Shown: piece by piece, positions 45,835 through 57,073 of the stretch
Layout of the letters: every line of letters starts with the position of its first letter
How positions within the stretch are numbered: position 1 is the stretch's first letter
Source of the DNA: Casuarina equisetifolia
Lineage: Eukaryota; Streptophyta; Magnoliopsida; Fagales; Casuarinaceae
Direction: 5' to 3'
Assembly (NCBI GenBank): GCA_028551475.1
Contig: CM052357.1
Span: forward strand, 27,921,745 to 27,985,744
Length of the DNA: 64,000 nucleotides
Made by a program: the position numbers and the translations under genes
Notes under the pieces: model-generated
Databases searched by the model: none
The model's input: the letters and a program-made list of their open reading frames with translations, nothing else
Told to the model about the DNA's origin: nothing

Positions 45835-46565
45835 AATCAAAAAAATGACAGTGGTGTTCACCAATCATGGAACTGATTGTTGGTGGTCTCAGTGAAGTCG
45901 CGTTGTGTTTCATGGACTGGAGGCGTGCTTATTTCATCAGGACTTTGAACTTCTCCATGTTGCTAGTGATTGTAGTCGCTGGTTAATATTTTAGCTATGA
46001 TGCCTTATATTTTAGAGTTGTCATTGCTGGGGTATTTTTGACGATGTTTGTCAAGTTGAGAATATTTCTAAGAACTCGGATCACTTACATTACATGGATA
46101 CCCTTAAATTCTATGCTAGTTCAGTCACATTGTAGGCTACAAAATTGTTTTTTGATGTGCCTGCCGGTATCCTTGAAATTTGAGGAATAGTAAGAAAGCT
46201 AAAAGGACCCTCTGAGTGGCCGCAGTTCGGTGGCATTTGGAAGTCGGATTCGAGCCTTTCCTTGACATAATGATGTCCTTCAAGAAAACGAGGATCTCTT
46301 AATCTTTCTTTATTTGGTTGATTAACAGTAGCGAAACCAAAATTTTGAGTAATTGTTAAGCTCGAGTAGCTCCACCAGATGGATTTTTTATTTTTTTATT
46401 AATTTAAATGCCAGGTTAGGAAATCCCAAAAAATAAAAAATAAAAAAGTAAAATATCACGCGATGTAGACTATTGTAATGAAGCGAAGTGGAAAACAATT
46501 TGTCTTTGTCCTGCAGCTGTCAAGGAGGAAGTTAGCCCCGGTTTGTCTGTTGGCGGCGAGCGAAC
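45835..46565 (+). other. Cyclophilin 3'UTR and COX5b promoter
   Basis: Probable 3'UTR of the SR-cyclophilin up to about 46170, then the promoter and leader of the COX5b gene. A T/A-rich stretch (46385-46455) lies 110-180 bases upstream of the COX5b ATG. No separate gene was seen. Confidence 0.5.
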
Positions 46566-49500
46566 ATGTGGAGACGTGCGGCGTCATCGTCATCGGCTCA
46601 GCTCGGAGTCCTGCTGTCATCTTCATCATCGCTTTCACGCCGATGCTCCTCGGTTACGCTACACCGATCGCTGTCCTCCGTGCCTTCTCCGTCTTCAACG
46701 TCCTCGTCTTCTGCAATTCCACCTTTTCAGAGTCTCTTCTCTTCTCCTTCCGGTAACTAATCATTACATGGGCATCAGGAAATTCATAATTCTTTTCCGT
46801 TGGGTTTCCGGGAAAATCGATTAAAAAATGGTCGGAAGAGGGATTCGAGATGTGAGGAAATGGAAATTTGGCTGCCTATTTGATTACGTTGGGAATTGTT
46901 AGAGGAATATTGGTTAAAAACGATAAGATTCGCCATTTTCGGTAAGCGTAGGCTCTTGTATAAGTGAGAATTTGTCATAGTATCAGATCAGAATATCCCA
47001 GGTTTTATACCTGCTTACCACTTTATCTCGCCCTAAAGCAAGTCAGAGTGCACAAGCGAAGGAGTGTAACGATTACTTTAAAATGGATTAAATTTAGCAT
47101 TTTTTAGAAGTTCAGGCGTTTTTCTGTTATGGCTTAATTTTATGAACCCTTTTTATGGGGTTGCATTAGGTGATACTCATAAGAAGAAGGTTGAAGATGT
47201 AATGCCTATTGCTACTGGACATGAGCTGGAGGAACTCGAAGCTGCGCTTGAGGTTGTTTATCTATTTACTTGGTTTTACTTCTGGGTGAGATTTACATCA
47301 AATAACTAAGTGTTAGGTTGTTGTTGTTCATGTGTAGGGAAAGGACATTCTTGAAATCAATCATCCAGCTGGTCCTTTTGGTACCAAGGTCAGTGGTTTT
47401 TGAATTTATGGTGAGGCGTGAATTTGCTGAGAAAATCTATTCTTGTTGTTTGGATCTTCGTGTTTGTTAACAATTTCCGGTTAATGCTTCTTGTATCGTG
47501 CATGTTCAAACCGATTTTTCATACATCATTTCAGTCATTTTCAGATGTAGTTTGCCCTTTGGGTTAATTCGGAAAGTAGACTTCATGAGACATTTTTAGG
47601 ACTCGATCTTGTAACTTTGAGATTTTCTATTCTATCATGCATGGTGGGCCTGTTAAAGTATCTGTTTGTTGAAATATGGTGCAGCCAACTTTCTTTACTG
47701 ATTTTTCAAACCATGGCACTTATTATTGTTTTCTCCCTGATGTTTGTTGAGATGAAAAACAGAAGTTTTTCTGGTGGAAATATTGTCAGTGTTCTGGTCA
47801 TCGAGTTATTACTTCACTAAATCAGGTGAATAGTATCATATATCTGATTGCATGAAGACATTAAAGGCTGTATAGGTTAGTTACAGTTTGAGGATCTATT
47901 GTAAGAGATGAGGATGTTGCATAAGCATCTTCTGTCTGTACTTTTGTTGTGTACTGATATCTTGACTCTCACGGAGTCCTGATACGGGTTTTCTACTTCC
48001 ATCCTTTTGGAGATATTGCCCCTTAAACATTTAAAAATGTTGCCCTAACTGGTTATGTACTCAAGATAGCCAATGATCTTTAGCACGTTCACAGATAACC
48101 ATGTTGGTCTACTGTTGGTTGGGTTTGGGTAATGTCTTCTCAGAAAATATTATTTTCTTTGGATTTTGGTGATTGTTGTTGTCCTCAGACATTAATGTTT
48201 CCTTCTAAATCCCGTGGCTAGGGTCTCCATTATGTTGAACTATCCCAAAATCTGAAAGTTGGGTGGCTATGTGTATCTACCGCCTATATCTTTTTTCATT
48301 TACTACCGTTCTTCTCATCTTTGACTATAGAATTTAATGTGACTTAACTCCTTGTGCTGTATTCTCGTTTAATTTGTTTCAGAAATTGTCAAGTGGATTA
48401 TTATCAAGTAAACTATCAAAACCACTTTTTTGAAAGGATAAAGGTGCCAAGATTTGTGATGTGGTTTGTGTAAATTGAGAAAGAATGTTGAGTGAGAGAG
48501 CTACCAAATCAAGGCAAACTCTGAATGCTAGATATGACCTCAAAATAAGTAATAGAAGATGTAATAGCATAGAAGCATGCAGATGCACATGCTCGCAAAT
48601 ATTGGGAGATATTCTAATTTTGACTTATTTAAAGTACTCTATTATCTTTTTATTTCTTGTTGACCTTCTGCCTATATACCTTTTGCTGGCCTTTTGAGTT
48701 ATTAAAAACCCTTCATTTCTTTCGCTCTTTGATCCAAGGTAATTAAAAATCATTACCAAATGTTGGTCATCTCTGAGCAAGTTCTCGGAGCCATGAAGTT
48801 ACGACTCTGGAAATTAATTTCACGCCCTTGCACATGAGAGCTCTTCCTAACCCTGCTATTAACATTTTCCTTCATCAATTCCTCTAGTTTAGTGGACCCA
48901 ACTCCACTTTTCCTTTTCTTTCCTTCCTTTGTTTCATCCAATAGTATGCTACAAAATGATTTAGCCTTCCACTCCCACATCTGGCTGCTTCTGTAGATTG
49001 AAGAGGTATTATTTTTCCAACTTCGTTGAATGCAAAGTGTTGCATCAAAAACTTGTATTTTGCAGCATCTTTTATTGATTTGTTCCCATGCAGAGTTGAT
49101 TGATGGTTGATTTTGAATATTATGCTGGGTATAATATAGATTTATAAAGCTTTAAAGATGTCCTCAAATGCCTAAATCTGCAATGTTGTCTGCTTGTAGG
49201 AAGCACCTGCTATTGTCAAGTCATACTTCGCCAAAAGAATAGTTGGATGCCCTGGTGGTGAGGGAGGTAAAGCCTCTCCTTTCATCTATAAATGAATCAT
49301 AAAATAAATGGCAATCCATGCAATTGACAGGACTTTGAATTTTATAACAATTTACAGAGGATGAGCATGATGTTGTGTGGTTTTGGCTCGAGAAAGGCAA
49401 GCCACATGAATGCCCTGTCTGTTCACAATATTTCCTGGTAATGCCATTCCTTCCATGCTAGTTATTTCTGAAACCACACCCAATTCCCTTAGCACCCCAC

Positions 49501-49603
49501 CCCCAACACTTAAACTTACTGGGTTATTGTTGGTGTTTTTCAGCTGGAAGTGGTTGGCCCTGGAGGCTCTCCTGATGGGCATGGAGATAAAGATCACCAT
49601 TGA
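46566..49603 (+). CDS. COX5B: Cytochrome c oxidase subunit 5b, mitochondrial
   Basis: Six coding exons join in frame: 46566-46752, 47170-47252, 47338-47388, 49200-49266, 49358-49437 and 49544-49603, giving 175 aa. The first about 60 residues (MWRRAASSSSAQLG...) are a Ser/Arg-rich mitochondrial presequence. The mature part has the family's GHELEELEAALEGKDILEIN, AKRIVGCPGGEG and HECPVCSQYFLLEVVG blocks. Cys124, Cys148 and Cys151 are expected zinc ligands. The subunit sits on the matrix side of respiratory complex IV and binds a structural zinc. The C-terminus is GPGGSPDGHGDKDHH, as usual in plants. Intron 3 (about 1.8 kb) is the longest and holds no recognisable gene. The start is the only ATG giving a presequence in frame. 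Confidence 0.95.
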
Positions 49604-50390
49604 TTCAGCCCGGAAGGATTTTGCCGGAATAAAATTTTGACAAACAATGAGAAAAGAGTTCTATACGTGGTCATACACATTCTTTTCCCTATGCAATGCA
49701 ATTGCCAAATAATTGAGCAGTACATTTTGCTTTACATCATTTGACCAGGATATTTTACCTCATTGCAATAAAGATACTTAAATTTTTCATAGTTAAGTTC
49801 ATTGTTCCTTATCTTGATGATGATCTAATAGTTTCTGTAAAAATTTTAAAAATTTTCATTTTTCAGTTCCCAGCAAAGAGGTAACGGAAAAGATTGACAA
49901 AATGGTACTAGAATGCTGGTTTTGGAGGATTTACGGAACTGTTTTTAACTTGGAAATCAATGATTTTGATACGATAAAATCTTAATCGGGGAGCCCAAGA
50001 TTTACCGCTGGCCCACTACTGTCCAATCAAAGCATCTCCCGCTGCTTTGCGTGGCAAACGGTGTCACCCGCAAACGGAGAAACAGGAAACGGCTGAGTTT
50101 TCCGTTAACGCACTTTAAATTGAGGATCCTTTCCCTCCTTTTCCCCATTATCAAACCTAATGACCGTATTACCCTTGAAATTCAATCGGTAACCGCGATG
50201 CTAACTTGGTGGAACTCCAAAGATTTTTGACCTTTCCAGGATTTTTTTTTTTTTTAAATTCCTTTTCGCTGGCTAATTAAACCCCAAGACTCTCGCGCTC
50301 ACTTCCTCCTGCTTTTTGTATATATCTCTGCACCTGAGCTGCTCCATCTTGCTTTCTCTTTCTCGTGGAGTTCTCGGCTTCGGTGGCTGG
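49604..50390 (+). promoter_or_regulatory. COX5b 3'UTR, then cyclin promoter with MSA-type motifs
   Basis: The first 300 bases are probably the COX5b 3'UTR and spacer. Four AACGG cores (the M-phase-specific activator, MSA, element) cluster at 50057-50061, 50073-50077, 50088-50092 and, on the opposite strand, 50102-50106. A TATA-like TATATATC lies at 50319-50326. MSA elements are bound by MYB3R factors and give G2/M expression to plant mitotic cyclins, which fits the gene downstream. Confidence 0.7.
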
Positions 50391-50474
50391 ATGAGCAAGG
50401 AGGATACTTTCATGTCTGATATCGATCTTTCTTATGTAGATGTAAATGTCTCTGTTTACGTGTGTTTTCTTGTT
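50391..50474 (+). other. Upstream reading frame in the cyclin leader
   Basis: An ATG at 50391 opens a 28-codon frame (MSKEDTFMSDIDLSYVDVNV...) that ends in the leader. If a donor after LSYVD (GAT/GTAAAT, about 50442) is joined to the acceptor TTTCAG (51560), the frame continues through LLSLRRLD into the main cyclin ATG. It is either a uORF or an alternative N-terminal extension of 25 residues. Confidence 0.4.
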
Positions 50475-51583
50475 TGAAATTTTCTTTTCTTTTGAATTTC
50501 CTATATTTGGTGATTTGCGGGAAGGTCCGTCAGTGATCGACGGGTTTTAGGGGGGAAAGTTTTAGATTGTCAGATACGACAAGTTCTGGACGTGGATGCT
50601 CTGTTTTCTGGTGAAAATGTGGGAAAGGAAATAATTAATAAGTTTGTAATCGTCGGTCTTTGCTTTGTTTTGGTTTTGTTGAGATATCCTGTACTTAACA
50701 AGTAGAAGTTTCCCAATTTGGTGATGCTGTTGCAACAGTTAGGCTTAAAGGAGCTGAATTTTCATTTTCTTGCAGTCATCTTCTTTTCTTGTCTGAACAT
50801 TTGTATCTTTGTTTTTCGTGTTTATAAGTTTCAGTTGCTTGTAGTTTATTTAGTCAGAAGTCTACTGGATTCGGCGTTTGTTGTGTTTTGAGATACTTGA
50901 AGTTCTGGTCATAGATGCTCTCTTTGTTTTTGACAAAATATCGGAAGAAAAAAAGTCAAAAGTTTTGAGTCTTGGATCTGCTTGTTTTTTTACCCATCCT
51001 ACCTCAGGAAACAGAAAGTTTCCATTTTCAGTAAGCTAACTCAACAATTAGATTTTTTGGGGTTGAATTTCCAATTTTTCCTCGGATTGTATCTTTTTTC
51101 TGCGCTTCTCATAATTTTTTTGAATGTGCTTTTGAATTTTATATCTTTGATGTTCCTCCAAGTTTGATTACAGAATGGACTCCTAATATTATTATTATTA
51201 TTATTATTATTAAATCTTATACTAATAGGTCAGACCTTTAATATCATTATATATAAATGCATGATGCAACTGCAAGGGTAGATAAAGTAGGAGCTTGATA
51301 ATGCTTTAATGTGCTTGCTCATCATTATTTTGTAGGACTTGAATGGTTCCTTTTTGAAGTTGCATTCACCACAAATATCTTCTTCTTAGGAATGTCTGCA
51401 TTGCACGAGGAACATATCAGCATACTGATACAAATATTTGCATGATTAGTGGAATTTCTTCTTTCCGATCTGTTATTCTGTGCTCACAGATTCACTTTGC
51501 TTTTGTTTGGTCTTGTAGTTGCAGGTTTTGCTCCTCTATTTTCAATCTAATGCTTTCAGCTGCTCTCTCTGAGGCGTTTAGAC

Positions 51584-54500
51584 ATGAGGAAAGAAAATCT
51601 AGTTACTGCTACGAATGGAGAGATTACTGCTCCATTAACACGTGCAAGAGCTGCTGCCATTCGTGCGCATGGACAGTTGCCCCCTCTAAGAGTTCCTGTA
51701 CGAAAAAATGACTTGCAAAATTTCCAAGGAAATCCAAATAACTCAGGCTTTAATGAGAACAGCAATGCCTGCGATGATCCATTTCATAATCGCAAGAGGA
51801 AGGCTGTGCTTCAGGACATTACCAACTTTTATGGCAAATGCGCTCAAAAGAACTGCTCGAATGCAGCTAAAGTTCAGGTCACTATTTTCTTCATGATCTC
51901 TGTTCTCATCTTCTTGCCAGTTTGTCCAAAGGAGTAGCGGCAAACTTGCAGCATTCAATCATACTTCTGAGTTTGGCTGCATGAATATGAGTAACTCAAG
52001 CAAGAAAATTACTGATTTTTAATTCCTTTAACAGTTGAAATGTTTTGAGTGAGATTTTAAAGATTATCCCTTTAAACATTCCACTCCCTTGAATTGTTCA
52101 ACATGTTGAGAGTTTGGGCAGGTATGTTAATGTCTTTTGCTAAAAGCTTTTTCTTGAGACCTGAGTTGGCTTCCTTTTGTTCCGCTGAATGTCAGGGTAA
52201 GAACAACAAGCTGACTGGAAAAGCTCGGGTTAAGATTTACAAAGTTGCCTCTTCAGTTGCTTTAGAAGCTTCACAGTTTCAAGCTGCTTCAGAAACAAAG
52301 ATACTTAAAGAGACAGTAGAAAGAGGAACTAAATCTAAAGTGTCTATGAGCTCAATGGTTTTGGAAGAAAATGTACCTCTTCAGTTACGTACCATGAACA
52401 AGTGTGTCGTAGGTGAACTCCGGCTTGAAAACCAGAGTTTTGGAATGCCTTCACAGCCTCCTCTGGAGAAAGGTATTTTTGGTCCACTTCGGTGTTGTAC
52501 ACATATACATAATAACCATGCCATGCGCATGAATTGTTAATTTAACCCCAAATTTGATCAAATTCTAGAGATCTATCTTGTTGTGATTCGGGTGTATTCA
52601 TGTATTCACGTATTTGAATGAGACTATTACATAGATTTTACTAGTACAATGAGAAAAGTGTTTGATAATAAAAGGATAAAGTTCATGACATTGACCAAGA
52701 AACTTCAACAGAGAGCTATAGTCCAACAGTCGTTACTAGCAGAGAGCTCAATGGTAATATTTAAATATCTATGTGTTCACTTTTATCTACAATGTGGCCT
52801 TAGCCAATGGTAATAATGAATCAAAAAATACACATACGAATAAACATAATGTATGTATAGCAAGAACTAAACAATCAATACTGTTAAGTGCCTAAACAAG
52901 TACAAAACATCCATTTTTATGAGTCACTTATATTCATCAAGTTGGTGGTAACCAACGAGTAGAATTGGGTTATGAACATGATTTGCAAGAAATAATTGTA
53001 TGACTTTTTCTTTCTTTCTTTCTTTCTTTCTTTCCTCTTTTCTTATTTTTTATAAGTGTTCTTACCATCATGTAATTTTTGTTTTCCACAGGGTTCCTAA
53101 TCCACTTTGTAGTGAACTTTGTTGAGGGTGATAATTTTGCATTCTTTTAGCAACAATATACAAATTTTACTCACAAGCCTTTTCTTTATAAGGCATGTTT
53201 TCAAATTATGGAGCCAGGCAATTATTGTTTCAGTGGATTTGGTTTCTTTATTCTATGGTTTCCTTTTCGCTATATGTTAACAAACGTGGTGCATTTGTTT
53301 TCATAACAAGGGTGGAGGTGGTACTTGAATTGAATCACAACCTTACACGAAAAAATTGTTAGCTGGAAATAATATTTTTTTCTTTCTATTTGTTCTTTTA
53401 TATGTAAGTTCTGTGCAAAAGAATGACATTTTCATATATATATATATATCAATCAAAGGTCTTCCTGGTGAAATGGTGACATCAAGCAATCTGGACATTA
53501 TTGACATTGATAAAGATCTCAAGGAACCCCGACTTTGCAGTAACTATGCTGCTGAAATATATAGTAATTTACGTGTTGCCGAGGTTTGTATTACAGAGAA
53601 ATTCTTTCATTTATATAATACTCAGTTTCCCTTTAATCACTGCTACTTATTATATGTGGGATTAGTTATATAAAGACTTGGCTAATTTGGTTGGCTAGCA
53701 AATGGTCTCCAAAGAAGGGAGAAGATAAAGGATTGATAGTAACTTTAGGATTATCTGTAATGCCCGTTTTAAACTTGTAATCTCACTATCAACACTCAAC
53801 TTAAGATTAGCTTGCAATGTGCACTGTACTGTCCAAATTACTGTTAGAAGTTTCATGACTTAGTAATCTTTGGATAATTGGAGTAACTACCTCAAGTAAA
53901 AACTTTGTAAATGACAATTAGAATGTGTATACCGTTTGTCTTTCTACTTAGTGGTTGTTTTGATCGTTAAAAGTTAACCTGATTCTCATATATTGCATAA
54001 TCTTTTGTCCTACAGCTTGTTCGAAGACCAAGTCCTAATTTCATGCAAACAATGCGGCAAGTTGTTATTCAAAATATGCGGAGAATTCTTGTCGATTGGC
54101 TTGTAGAGGTTAGCACGATGTCAGTACCTGAGGTCTTTCTTTTCAGTGGTAAAGTAAATAAAACATCCATTTCTTAAGTACACATTTCCAGGTCATAGTT
54201 TATGAAGTTATTGCAGATGATTTTTATGTCATAAACTGAAGTGCATACATTTTTATTGAACACGTCCCCTCCTTTCTGTAGTTTGTGCTTCATGGTGACT
54301 TTCAATCATTGTTATCTAAAACTCATCCTTATGTGTTTAAATGTCAATTGGACCTTGTTGACTGGTTAAATGTAACCTTGGTCAAAGCTTAATTTAATGC
54401 TGTAATACTTTCCTATAATGTCTGCTTATATACATTTTGATGTTCCAGCTATCTGAGGGATTTAAGTTAGCATCAAATACACTTTATCTCACAGTTTATC

Positions 54501-57073
54501 TTATTGACTGGTTTTTGAACGGAAATCATATTGAAGGACGAAAAATTCAGCTTCTTGGCATCACATTTCCAGTTCGTAGTTTAACCTGCAAGCAGCATGC
54601 AGGTGATGCCAAGAAGTGTGTTCAAATGTGAATTGGATCTTTGCTGACTGGTTACATGTAGCCTTGGTCAAAGCTTAATTTAATGCTGTAATACTTTCCT
54701 ATAATGTCTGCTTATATAAATCTTTATGTTTCAGGTATCTGAGGGATTTAAGTTAGCGTCAAATACACTTTATCTCACAGTTTATCTTATTGACTGGTTT
54801 TTGAACGGAAATCATATTGAAGGACGAAAAATTCAACTTCTTGGCATCACCTGCATGCTACTTGCTTCGTAAGCTCCTTTATCTATGCCAACGTTAATTG
54901 TATGCTTATAATGAAAACTTTGGACTGGAGTTTTCAATTATGTTAGGACTTCAAACTCTTTTTCTTCCTTTTATAGATTTCTTAAAAATACGTTTGATAT
55001 TTTTGTTTAATCTGAATAACATCATGTGAGTATTGAAATTTTTTATATAATTTCAGTTCTTTGAAGAACTTTTTCTTTTTTAACACTTTTATGCAGATAG
55101 GTGGAAATAGTTTGAATGGTGCCACAATTATGATGATTAATAGGGCATCTAGGTGAGGGAAAAGAATATGCATATTTATAAATTAATATGAGGCAAGAAT
55201 AAAATAGCTTTGTTAAATTTTTCTTTATTAGAAACTTCTTTTTTACTTGACATGATTTCATAGTCAATTGCTATTTCTTCTGATTGATTTTGAGCGTGGA
55301 AGTTCCAGCTTATCAAAATGGCATTTTTCAGCACATAATATCCACTGAATGTGTTTCTTCTAATTGTGTTTAAAAGGAAATATGAAGAAGGTCATGCACC
55401 GCAAGTGGAAGAGTTCTGCCTTATCACAGGCAATACTTACGGTAGAAAGGAGGTATTTCCTACTTTTTACTGGCCCTTGGAATGCATTACCACAAAAATT
55501 AAATGATGATGACAACAATTGAATGATGAAGCGAATGATGTGTGTTTTGGAAAATTATGCAATGATTCAGTCATCTAGAGTTGTCTTTGGGCTGCTAAAC
55601 TTTATCTAGACATCAAGTTTTTGTATCAATACTGTAGTAAGTCTTGACAAATTGATGTTAGTTTTACTTTAGTTTTCTATTTTTCTAGTGGAGATTATTA
55701 TTTCCCTAAATCGAAGAAGATTTATTTTCCAGCTTTTTATTTGCAGATTACATTTTTTGGCTTAAACTTAGAATCAATCCCAAGTTTCTTAGTTGTCACA
55801 TCCAGTGAGCTTCTTTTTGGCGCTTACATATTTTTTTCAATTGGTAATTTTAGTATTACCCAGTTACTGAAATTGAATCTTTAGGACTTAGCCGTGTGGG
55901 AGAAATTAACCAGAGATGGCATGTCTGAGATAATTACTTAGAGACATTAAAATTTACCTTCCACTTAAATGGAATGGATAAAAAGTGACTTTAGAAATCC
56001 TAGTAAGAAGTGACACTATGGTCATGTCAATCTTGAAGATGCCTAGTTGCTTCACTTTTATGCCAGATCATAGAGATTTAGATGTTTGAACACGTTGTGA
56101 CTGGTACTTGGATGCTCATCCAAGTATCAGAATTCCAGCAGATTGAAAACCCATGTCAAGGTCTTCTATAAATAATCTCAAGGTTTTCCTATCCTTCACT
56201 GCCGAAATCTTGGGTTCCTGAATCAAGTATTGGCAGGTATTGGAACTGGAGATTCGAGTATTGAAATATTTGGGCTTTCAACTATTTGCACCCACCGCAA
56301 AAGTATTTCTAAGGTACTTTGGCCGCTTAGAAATTGTCATTCATGTTGTTGAGAAGCTCGGTATTTATCTTTTAAACTCATAATGCACTTCTTTAAATTC
56401 TTGTTTTCAGGAGGTTTCTTCAAGCAGCACAAGCTTCTTTCCAGGTGACACAATTGGATTTGGAAAGCTGCATGCTTCAGATTTGAATGTCCTAAATAGT
56501 ACGGCCTAATTATAAGGTGTATAAAATTTGCAGACCCCTAGTCTAGAACTGGAGTACTTGGCAAACTATCTGGCCGAATTAACGCTAATTGATCATGGCT
56601 TTCTGAATTTCCTTCCATCTGCCGTAGCTGCATCAGCTATATTTCTTGCCAGATGGACGTTGGATCAGTCAAATCACCCATGGGTTTGCACTTTCTCCTT
56701 TTAGCTGTTTGCGTTTTGTGCACTAAGTTATATGATGGAAAGATGACATTTGTTATACATCTGGCAGAATCCAACTCTAGAATACTACACCTCTTACAAG
56801 GCCTCAGATTTGAAAGTCATAGTTCTTGCCATTCAAGATTTACAGTTGAATAACAATGGCGGTTCTTTGAGTGCCATACGCAACAAGTATAGGCAACAAA
56901 AGGTAGAGAAAACTCATGCATGCTTTTTCTTGAGTTCCTTGACTTGATACTGTTCTCGAGTATTACCAACATTCTGGAATATCCTTTTCACTATGAGTTG
57001 TTTGTTCTTGCAGTTTAAATCTGTGGTGGATTTATCTTCCCAAAAACTCCCAGAAACACTCTTTGGAAGATGA
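51584..57073 (+). CDS. CYCA2: A2-type cyclin
   Basis: Eleven exons join in frame to 484 aa: 51584-51877, 52196-52472, 53459-53583, 54016-54108, 54735-54868, 55377-55452, 56237-56313, 56411-56444, 56534-56683, 56768-56902 and 57014-57073. The N-terminus [13 protein letters not shown] and [10 protein letters not shown] are typical of plant CYCA2. A destruction-box-like KAVLQDITN begins at residue 73, with Lys where Arg is usual. The cyclin N-box starts near 233 ([30 protein letters not shown]); the C-terminal cyclin fold has [20 protein letters not shown] and [20 protein letters not shown]2 cyclins activate CDKA/CDKB kinases in S-G2-M and restrain endoreduplication. Trp284 replaces the Arg usual in LIDRFL. 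A second copy of exon 5 lies at 54449-54602 and would break the frame if included. Several introns are short on consensus (acceptor AATCAAAG at 53458). Confidence 0.9.
54332..54901 (+). repeat. Tandem duplication of a cyclin-box exon and its upstream intron
   Basis: 54332-54613 and 54617-54868 are direct copies (period about 285), each with intron sequence (CCTTGGTCAAAGCTTAATTT) and the exon beginning TCTGAGGGATTTAAGTTAGC. The left exon (from 54449) differs at its 3' end. After GGCATCAC it has about 23 foreign bases and then an inverted copy of the exon's own end (CAGCATGCAGGTGATGCC, 54594-54611, against GGCATCACCTGCATGCTA in the right copy). Confidence 0.92.

Noticed and set aside
54449-54631. 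First copy of the cyclin exon as a regular coding exon, or as an alternative to the second
   Set aside because: Its end phase does not fit either the right copy or the next exon, so it cannot replace or precede it without breaking the frame.
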